From: Heloderma charlesbogerti
Taxonomy: Eukaryota; Chordata; Lepidosauria; Squamata; Helodermatidae
Direction of reading: 5' to 3'
NCBI GenBank assembly: GCA_026122225.1
Contig: JANEZZ010000735.1
Location: 62,001 to 126,000, forward strand
DNA: 64,000 nucleotides
Shown here: positions 56,169-64,000 of the stretch, one piece after another
How the letters are laid out: the number at the start of each line of letters is the position of its first letter
How positions within the stretch are numbered: the stretch's first letter is position 1
Translations under genes and position numbers: made by a program
The notes under the pieces: generated by a model
What the model saw: only the letters and a program-made list of their open reading frames with translations
The model's database searches: none
What the model was told of the DNA's origin: nothing

Positions 56169-56837
56169 ATTGCGCCGGACAACTTAATTACCCAGCAAAT
56201 TAATAACATGACTGGCAAGCAGGGAAACTTTTTTTTTTTTTTTTTAAGAATACAACATTTTAGTTGCCAGCTTTCAGGGTATCTGGACTTATCTACAACA
56301 CCCCAATGCAAAGATCATGGCCAAACAGTGGTTCAACTGCCAGGGCCATGCCTCAGGTTTCTGCATTCCATTCCTACATACACACATTCACACTCTATGT
56401 AAGCTATGGCTACCACTGAAACCTGCAAATTCCAATTCTGGTTTGGAGGTGAGCTATATTTTCCAGTACCATATTCTGCCCAATTCAAACATCATTGCAA
56501 ATTACAGTTACTGTGAATCACGAGTCTGTAGGTGAGTGGGGACTGCATAAGTCTGAAGCATGGCCTCAATTGGCCATGATGTCTGAATTGGGGCACCGTC
56601 ACGCAACGTAAGCAACTGTTTTACTTCTAAAGAGGTGTGATACATAAAACTGGAATATCCCCACCACTGGCAGTATTCTGAGATAAGTTTTCATGACAGC
56701 ACATGATTCTACTGTGCAAAATAGTGAATGATCATCTGTCTTTATAGGTTTGGTGCTTGCTGGATTCTCTCTTTTCTACAAGATCTTAGCCCAAACAGAA
56801 TATTTGCTATTAATATGCAATGTGCTGGTGGATACCC

Positions 56838-57280
56838 TGACAAAGGGTCTATTCATAAGAGCCCTGCCGAATCAAACTAAAGGCCTACCTAGTCCAGCAT
56901 TCTGTTCACACAGTGAACAACCAGTTGTCCAAGAGCAAGACATGACTGCATCCTTGTACTCATGATCCCCTGCAACTGGTTCTGAAAGGCATAATGCCTC
57001 TGATACCAGAGAGAATATATAACCATCATGACTAGTAGCCATTGTTAGCCTTATCCTCCATGAATTTATCTACCCTTTTAAAGATGTCCAGGTTGGTGGC
57101 CATCAATACATTTTGGATTAGGGAATTCCTTTTATCCGTACTGAATCTCCCACCATTCAGCTTCAATGAATGATCCTGGGTTCTAGAATTATATGGGAGG
57201 AAGAAAAACCAATCCCTCTCCATACCATGAATAATTGTATACACCTTTACCATGTCCCCTCTCCCTTACTCAACCTTCAA
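56838..57280. repeat. Unclassified interspersed repeat
   Basis: Related to 21715-21860 at its left end and to 17886-17940 internally. Contains GATCCTGGGTTCTAGAATTA and CATGTCCCCTCTCCC. It is a dispersed repeat with at least three pieces in the window. Confidence 0.6.
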
Positions 57281-57282
57281 CT

Positions 57283-57378
57283 ATTTATTTATTTATTTAT
57301 TTATTATTTCGTTTCATTTCATTTCATTTCTATACCACCCAACAGCCGAAGCTCTCTGGGCGGTTCACAAAAATTAAA
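57283..57378 (-). repeat. L2-like 3' tail with (TTTA)n and (TTTCA)n
   Basis: Reverse complement of the GTGAACCGCCCAGAGAGC tail seen at 4826 and 37625. Confidence 0.7.
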
Positions 57379-57674
57379 GCTAAAAAGTCCCAAATGTAAT
57401 TGTTGCTCATAGGGGAATTGCTCCACTGCTGTCTTACTTTAGCATTATGTCATCCTCTATCTTTAATACCTTCCAAAGATGTTTCCATTTTCTTGGAGTT
57501 TAGGAAAGAGATAGATGCCTTCTCTAGGCTAACAGTTGTTACACTTAAATCATCTTGCACCTACATTGCTTAAATATCTAAAGTTGGATTATTTAGAATC
57601 CATTAAACAAAGTATTTCAGCCAGTTCTGCACTATTATCTGAAATATTTCATGCAGGTAAGAAGACAAGCATAC

Positions 57675-57743
57675 CATATTAAGGTCATCCATTTGAGGAA
57701 TTCCATCTCTGTTTATTTTAAAGTCTCGGTTTCCAATTAATAG
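57675..57743 (-). CDS. STK31: STK31 exon (23 codons), kinase C-lobe
   Basis: Acceptor AATTTTCAG at the 57743 side and donor GTATGC at the 57675 side. Encodes LLIGNRDFKINRDGIPQMDD then LNM; length is exactly 69 nt, phase 0 on both sides. The INxDGIP block matches the corresponding short exon remembered for mammalian STK31. It is too short and lacks a Met-initiated frame, so ORF calling alone misses it. The next exon (DDKVKSLL) follows after a 3.1-kb intron. Confidence 0.85.
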
Positions 57744-58139
57744 CTGAAAATTTGAAAAGTTGACAAAGTTACATCAAACATAAAATTAGAGAAAACCGAA
57801 CATGGCTATGATTTCAAGTACCCCATTACACTCTGACTGTCCCAAACCCAGGTTGAAGAGCAGCAAAAGTGTTAAGCTAAGGATTTTTTAAAACCCAAAT
57901 GTATAAAGGTATATTTACGCACAAATACAGTTCAGTGTGCTGCATTTCTTCTGCTGACCTAAAGTTTATGCTTCCTTGAAGAAAATCAATACTGCATAGG
58001 ACTAGCACAGTGATAGATACATTTTTAACTATTATCCTAAATAGCTACAATATGTAGCTTGCAACACCTATTCTATATGGCTTTAGATCCAAATTTGTTA
58101 GAGAATCCTATCAAGAGTATTTGGGAATCCTCCTGGATC

Positions 58140-58790
58140 CATTAAGTCTCCTGGGATGGGCCATCTTAAAAGCCTCCCCACCCCCACCCCCAGCCCTGCA
58201 GAGTTTCAAAAACCTAGCAAATCTAAACCTTAAGAGGTAATGATCAGTCCATGATAATAGAGGTTGTTCAAACTCCCCTACCACAGGTCACTTTCAACCT
58301 GGTAAGCAAAAATATGCCCTGCCACAGGTGTAGGGCCAGATATGAATTGAGCCAGACCCATGGTTGCCATGGAAGATGTGAAATTCTGAGTTGCTCCCAA
58401 TGATGGGGCGTCAACATGTATGTTGAAGCCACCCAAAACAAGCAGTTTGGGAGACATCAACACTACCTCCGAGACCACCTCTATCAGCCTAGGCAGGGGG
58501 ACTGTGGGGCAGCGGGGTGGGTGGTACACCAACAAAATCCTAATCCTGTCTCAAATCACCACCAAATCTTGGAAGTGCATTGGGTACATACACTCATATC
58601 TTGGAAGCTGCTGTACAAGGTCCCCAAAAGGAGGATGGATTCACAATTGATCACTGCGACTCCCCTTCCCCTCCCTGCCTACTGGATCTTGCCTGCTGCT
58701 GCACTCAAAAGCCCCATGGGAACAACTGGATCAAGATGGCTTTCCTCTTCTCACCCAAATAGTTTACATATGCCAGATCAGCCTGGTCTA
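58140..58790 (-). mobile_element. L2-type LINE endonuclease fragment
   Basis: The minus frame 58535-58278 reads VLGGFNIHVDAPS, MATMGLAQFISGPTPVAGH, the (D)FNIHVD catalytic motif (Asp to Gly) of L2-clade endonucleases. It shares flanking text with the 22640-23340 fragment (GGGGTGGGNNGNACAYCAAC). Located in an STK31 intron. Confidence 0.8.
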
Positions 58791-59465
58791 CACGTGTAGA
58801 AGAACCAGGTGGGAATGAGGTGGTAAAGTCCCGAGCTGGCAGAATGGACCACCATTTCAGACTCTATGGGGGCATCCCATTTTTTTATGTTCTTCTAGGA
58901 CCAAGTGTTTTGGCCTGCAACCCCACTGGCTATGCAGAGTTGCAGGCCAAAACATCTGGAGGCCTGCTCAAGGCAAAATAAATAGAAAACGAGTACAGCT
59001 ATGAGGGCTAGCTTAGAACCTCTCTCCCAAACATGCCAAGTTTTGTTTTGTTTTTGATGTGGAGGAGTATTCAAAGATGGCACACACACCCCTTGCAGTC
59101 TGAAATGGTACCATCCACTGTACCTCCTGCTGCATGTGTAAAGCAGGTCACACATCACATTCCTTAAAATACAAACACATGTTAAAGAAAACAATGTGAC
59201 AATCCTATTTAGAACCTAGGATGGGCAAAAAATGAAATCCCCTGGTTTAAATCTGTAGGCAACCCAAGGGGCAAAACAAAGGAAGTTTAATAAATGTCGT
59301 TCTGAACTGAGTAATAAATGTAGTTCTTTAGCAGTTATGAAAACAGCAATTCTGCTCAAAACTCCACTTGCAACTTAAGACGAAAACATTTCCCATGGTA
59401 ATTCAGGAGCTAGATGCTGTGTTTTCTAATGAAGTTGATGAATTTGTGAAGGAAGAATTACATAC

Positions 59466-59585
59466 CCAGTAAAGCAGGCAACCAAAAGCATACATATCTG
59501 AAGCTGGGGAAGGTGGCTGTCCACGTTTTATCTCAGGAGAAATTAAGCTCAACCCATTCAGTGCCATCAAATTCAATGAAGCACG
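59466..59585 (-). CDS. STK31: STK31 exon (40 codons), activation/C-lobe segment
   Basis: Acceptor CTAGGTTCAG, donor GTATG; 120 nt, phase 0. Encodes RASLNLMALNGLSLISPEIK and then RGQPPSPASDMYAFGCLLYW. The SPE corresponds to the APE motif of kinases and SDMYAFGCLL to the conserved DxxxxG helix F segment, so the C-lobe fold is retained. A 1.7-kb intron, which holds an L2 fragment, separates it from the 57675 exon. Confidence 0.88.
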
Positions 59586-60805
59586 CTGAACCTAGAACAA
59601 ATTAAAAATTCCACAGCTTGGAGTTACAACAGAACCTTCCTTCAATCTCCTATAAAAATTGAATTTCTGCTAGCCGCGACAGCAGGCAACAAAGTCATCC
59701 CACCCCCTGAAGGGACTGTGGAAACAGCCAAGGCATCTATGAAGCACTGGACACTGCCACCACTGCTCTATGTTCAGTGCAGAGTGGCACGAGGGCAGCT
59801 GACCACACATCTCTCACTAACTCTCTGTGTCCAACCATTAACAAGCTAGTAACTTCCAGTTAAACTACAACCTACCTTAATCACGTTCTGCCCTTGAGCG
59901 CCTGATTTTCCTTTCAGAAATAGTGTGCCCACTCCACCCAATCTGGATCAGGACCCTAGCATGGAGGATAGGAGAGCTTCCTTCCCACTGTGGTCCCAAT
60001 CTGGATCCAGGGGCTCCATACCTACAGTTTGCATGGTGGGGGGGAGGGGGGAAGCTCCCATCAGCTTCCATGAGAGTTTTTTTCTCCCTTGCAAATTGCA
60101 GGCATGGGGAGGTTTGGCCTGGATTGCAACTGAAGAGGGAGCAAATGGCTAAAGCCCCCCTTACTCCCCACACTAGGGTCCCACTCCAGATTGGAAGACC
60201 TCCACTTGCTACTTCTGAACAAAAAGTCATGCACTCAAGGATGTGATTGATGCAGAGTGCATGGATATAATATGAACACCCTGTAGCCAGGTTCTACATT
60301 TTGTATGTGCACTCTGCCTCTCTCCCCAATTCTCAAAGAGTGACCCAAAGCTTTGCTAAGTGGTGGGCTACTTAATTCTAGTGACATGTCTGTCTGTGCG
60401 TCTTCCACAACCCAGAACACAACCATGCTACAGGGGCTACACACGTAACTCTCCTGCCTGTCTTCTAGCACTGAAGCCCTACAACATTTGAAAAGCATAG
60501 GTGGATTATGGTGACAGCAAACTAGAAAGGGCAAGATCTGGCAGAGGTGATTGCCCCCACGCCACCCCACCCACACAATGATTGTTTACAACTGCACAGG
60601 TATCTTAGGGTTTGCAAAAATACTGGCAACCAACATTATGTAAACTGACCCTATGTGAAGCATTTTGGTAGTTTCAACAAGTACTTTAAAGGTTGCCTCC
60701 CCCCCGCCCCCACGGGACTAAATGGCATAATAGTAACATCAGAACAGCAGACCACCACACTATCTTCAAGAGTCACCTGACTAGAAAACCCCTGGATTTG
60801 GCATA

Positions 60806-61112
60806 GGGTGCTTCCAGATGAAGCTTTTTTGGTGCCATAGAATCATAGAATAGTAGGGTTGGAAGGGGCCTACAAGGCCATTGAGTCCAACCCCCTGCTC
60901 AATGCAGGAATACAAGTCAGAGCATCCAAGTCAGAGCATCCCATCACCCTGACACACTCATGGAATTTTACTGGTGGTCCAGATGTCTCCACTTGAGACC
61001 CTCCCATGTTTGCCCACCCCTTCTTCCATCTTTTTACCTACTGGAAAATCCGGTAAGGAGAAAAAAGACAAGAGTAGCTGCACGGTGCCTTCTTTCTGAT
61101 AGTCGCAAGACC
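60806..61112. mobile_element. MITE (GGGTGCTTCCAGA family) interrupted by a CR1 tail
   Basis: Starts GGGTGCTTCCAGATGAAGC; the interior TAGCTGCACGGTGCC near 61074 matches 20110. A CR1 3' end on the minus strand (60834-60955) interrupts it. The right end is decayed. Confidence 0.5.
60834..60955 (-). repeat. CR1 3' end fragment
   Basis: CATAGAATCATAGAATAG then GGTTGGAAGGGGCCTACAAG and GAGTCCAACCCCCTGCTCAA is the reverse complement of the CR1 end at 19020-19117. Confidence 0.88.
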
Positions 61113-61210
61113 CCTGCGTCTGGGGTCTCAAAAAGCAGAGGAAATCGTGCCTTTAATTAACAACATGGGAGACTTCCATTCATTTATATTCAAAGAGTTG
61201 GTTTCTTTAC

Positions 61211-61360
61211 CTCTGATTTGGTGAAGTCAAATTCTCCGACAATTCCTTGTTCTCTGTTTACAGCAAATATGTTGTTTTTATGTACTGACCCGTGAACTAT
61301 GCCAGCTCTGTGTAGTGTATGCAGACCATGGGCTACTCCTTTCATGACTTTCAAGGTTTC
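61211..61360 (-). CDS. STK31: STK31 exon (50 codons), degenerate catalytic loop
   Basis: Acceptor TTTTTATCTAG, donor GTAAAG; 150 nt, phase 0. Encodes ETLKVMKGVAHGLHTLHRAG, then IVHGSVHKNNIFAVNREQGI and VGEFDFTKSE. The kinase helix E and catalytic loop are recognisable, but HRD is HGS (Ser replaces the catalytic Asp, about 61286-61288) and DFG is EFD (61226-61234). The Asn of the loop is kept. The pattern HGSxHxNN...VGxFDFTKS is characteristic of STK31 by recall. Predicted to lack normal phosphotransfer activity. Confidence 0.9.
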
Positions 61361-61420
61361 CTAGATAAAAATGATTAGGAAGGAAGTCCTAAGAGATAGA
61401 TCCTAGAATGTCCCATTTGG

Positions 61421-61500
61421 CAGACTTCCCCAACCTGGTGCCCTCCTGTTGTGTTGGACTACAACTCCCAGCATCCGCCACCCAGCATGCCATAAGCCTT
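61421..61500. repeat. Half fold-back MITE fragment
   Basis: CTTCCCCAACCTGGTGCCCTCC followed by GGACTACAACTCCCAGCATC: one arm of the family seen at 54703 and 19776. Confidence 0.6.
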
Positions 61501-61869
61501 TCAGGAATGTTCCAACACATACCCATTGGAAGTATTATGCTGCCAATTACAAAGCAAGAGACAAAGTCACTAAGCAACTCCTTGGAAATGTTTAAAGCCA
61601 TGTTGCGAGTCAGGATTAAACTTCAATACATTTCTCCAGATTTCAGGGGGAAACGCTGTATCTACAACAGTTTTTAAAGCAACTTCTAAATTCCAAATGC
61701 TCTGAGCCTTGTCAGGGAACACGGCCTAGCCTCCGAAAAGATAGGGAAGGAGAACCTTCATCTTTCTGGGGGCCAAACTGAACATCACATGGGAGTTCCG
61801 TGAATGGACATCTGACATCATATTTCTTGTCCAAAAAACACGCTGGGAGGGGGCAATTTGGATCAGAGT

Positions 61870-61898
61870 CTGTGTGTGTGTGTGTGCGTGTGTGTGTT
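61870..61898. repeat. (TG)n microsatellite
   Basis: TG repeat with one CG unit, in an STK31 intron. Confidence 0.95.
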
Positions 61899-63712
61899 TG
61901 GGGGGGGTTAACCCTTTGCCAATTCCTTGTTGCAAACTCCTTCCTCCAACTGCTATTAGCTGGGGAGGAGAAAGAAGCAGGCACATTGAGGGATCAGTGC
62001 TGAGGGGAAAAGACAAAGCAGCTTCACAGGACCACAATTCAAATTGCTCCTCCCCCCTCCGTAGCTGCTTTGGGGGCAAGAAAAAGGTATCAGAAGGTTC
62101 ATTCGTGGAACCATCACATCTGGTTTGGCACAACTACCCCACTAGTCTCCAGTAGGAGACAAGCTCTCTCCAGTCGCTTCTGAAGGACAAAACAGGACAT
62201 GGCCCATCCACCCAAGTCCTCACCTGCCTACCTCCCCTCACCCCACACAGAAGACTACTAGAAACGAAGACAGTCCTGCCAGTCCCCCAACATGGTAGGA
62301 TGTGTCTGAACTGGTGACTCCAGGGTTGGGGGGTTAAGATGGGCAAACAGGAAGCAGAATAGTACCAAATTTTCTATCCAAACCCCAAGATGTATACAGG
62401 CAGGTGGCAATGCCTTATCAATTGTAGAACTTATGAACATATGATAGAGGAGAGGTAACCTCTCAAAAACAGTTTAGCCCAACCGGCTTGTTTATTTGGG
62501 TTATGGTAAATGGCTGCTTCAGGCAGAAGGAATTACTCATTTTTTGTAAGAATGCTCTAGTCTTTTTTGATTGTGGGTTACTCTCTGGGTTCTTTGTACT
62601 GGTTCCTGCATCATGGTTTGGTCATACGTTAGATATGCCTGGGAAATTACTGTAAATTAACACAAAGTTGTTTTATTTCTTTACATGTTTCAAAATGTAG
62701 GAGGGAATGTTCTTTCCTTACTTTTCTTGTATGCAGTTACCAGTCATATGAGATGGATTTCAGATCTTGTATACATAACAATTAATGGTAAACTGCTTTT
62801 TAATTAGTCTATATTTATCTGATTATTTGGGTATGACATATTCTCTCAGGTACCTCTAAGCTTGTGTATTTTGCTTTACAAGATCCATGTAGGAATTCAA
62901 ACATCATGTTTTTCTTGTTTCAGAAAGGGCTGTAAGGATTCTTTATATTTTCACCCGCTGAAGAGGACAAGATTGGTTGAAACGTGTGACTACATACAGC
63001 CTGTATGTGTGATGTACTGATAGGCATTTCTGACTGCTAATTAATTGTTTTAATTTTGTGTGAAATATTTGTGTTCATATTAAAATTTTGTTGTATTTTT
63101 TCTGTTTTAGTGATTGCAAGTGGATAAAGACAGAACTGGTTTACTGGTGTCTATTTTTAATCATAACCATAAGTGACTGGTCAGATAGGTAACTATGGTA
63201 TGGATGAAACATGGACTGTCTTGAAAAGCTAAATTCACTGCTTGACATAACAGAGTACCTAGGTGCAGAAGGTGAGTGAACTGCGGTTTCACCACACCAG
63301 GCTTTTTATCCCGCAACTTACCGGGGCTTTTGCTTCTGGATTTTTTGTGGGATTAAGATTGGCTTCTTTACACAGGAGGACACGTGCTCTGATTTGGGGA
63401 CTTCATTTGTCTGCTGCAAGTTCTATATGTTTCATTATACCACCACTAGATGGTGCTGTTCAATAGCAAAACTGCATAATTACATACTGCCAATATAGAG
63501 GATTAATGTTCCTTATCGGGTTATCTCTGATCTTTTTAAACCCGGGTAAACTGTTGGAAAGTCTAGGAGACACCCTGGAGGTTGATGATGTCATCTAGAG
63601 AACCCACAAACTTCCGTGAGTGACCCATCATGCGCATGCAGTAAAAGCCTTGTGTAGAAATGCTCTCAGTTTCTTCACACATAGCTTACACATACAGTGT
63701 TATATTACTTAC

Positions 63713-63799
63713 TTCTGGAGTTAAAGGTGTGGTAGTCTGCAATGTGCCCAGGCTTGCACCAGCATAATATGGGACCATCAGATATGCCACAGGATCAGA
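63713..63799 (-). CDS. STK31: STK31 exon (29 codons), N-lobe end/hinge
   Basis: Acceptor TTGTTTCTAAAG, donor GTAAGT; 87 nt, phase 0. Encodes SDPVAYLMVPYYAGASLGTL QTTTPLTPE, matching the hinge region that in STK31 reads a variable D...(I/L)LVPYY block before the helix E exon. It joins in frame to ETLKVMK of the 61211 exon. Upstream exons (Tudor, coiled coil, kinase N-lobe) must lie beyond 64000. Confidence 0.82.
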
Positions 63800-64000
63800 C
63801 TTTAGAAACAAAGACAGTACAAAGGCAGTGTGTGTTGGGGTAGAATATATCAGATGTCAAGATACTGCAACATTTCTACTATTATTGGGAAATAAAACAA
63901 TTACAGGGGGAGTCATCCTTTAAGTATACATGGTACTTTATTCTGCATGGAAAGGCTTACCTTTCGTTTCATTTGAGTCTTTTACACACAGACCTTCAGT

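Larger units (their letters stand above)
54582..57674 (-). other. STK31: STK31 last intron, repeat-rich
   Basis: 3.1 kb. Holds a half fold-back element (54703-54795), a degenerate A-rich repeat (54960-55350), a fold-back MITE (55448-55583), an L2-like 3' UTR fragment (55740-56168), an unclassified repeat (56838-57280) and an L2-like tail (57283-57378). Confidence 0.7.

Noticed and set aside
59877..60246. Overlapping frames of 107-117 codons on both strands in an STK31 intron
   Set aside because: No motif, no splice-bounded structure and no match to STK31; probably chance in GC-rich sequence.
63961..64000. Annotating an additional STK31 exon
   Set aside because: The donor site is good but the reading phase needed for the next exon contains a stop; left as a finding only.

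Overview
This window is vertebrate nuclear DNA, most likely from a squamate reptile (lizard or snake). It combines several BovB/RTE LINE copies, CR1, L2 and L1 LINEs, a SINE ending in ACCTTT-type repeats like the Sauria SINE, many fold-back hAT MITEs and a decayed gammaretrovirus-like provirus. I cannot name the species. There is no bacterial-style gene organisation, and almost every long open frame belongs to a retroelement.

The one host gene I recognise is on the minus strand at the right end. Five consecutive exons (63799 down to 54336) encode the C-terminal kinase-like domain of STK31, the Tudor/kinase germline protein. All splice junctions are GT-AG and in phase 0, with a stop codon and a candidate poly(A) signal at 53527-53532. 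The gene continues beyond the right edge. Its catalytic motifs are degenerate (HGS for HRD, EFD for DFG), so the domain is predicted to be a pseudokinase. The ~53 kb downstream of it shows no host coding sequence.

Layout: 1-215 SINE; ~1000-6195 an AP-endonuclease LINE (plus strand) broken by two hAT elements; ~6480-12415 the 3' part of a gammaretrovirus-like provirus, interrupted by a twin-primed BovB, a palindromic hAT element and a short BovB tail; 14-21 kb fold-back MITEs and CR1; 21.7-24.4 kb nested antisense LINE fragments; 28.8-31.3 kb a BovB with an unbroken 697-codon RT frame; 32.98-38.95 kb a full-length but dead L1 inserted in a MITE and itself hit by a solo LTR and an L2-like tail; 40.6-41.5 kb a second twin-primed BovB; 44.3 kb a tRNA-derived SINE split by a MITE; 45.98-49.19 kb an essentially complete BovB with 12-bp target duplications; 51-53 kb MITEs and simple repeats; 53.5-64 kb STK31 with repeat-rich introns.

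The most unusual structures are three hAT-type elements (1667-2248, 4756-5413, 10347-11190), each with an 8-bp target duplication (exact in two, 7 of 8 in the third). They carry repeated hairpins built on a GTGATAGGCTACGT module. In the largest, a ~400-bp palindrome contains smaller palindromes in each arm. Target duplications and nesting allow much of the insertion order to be read directly.
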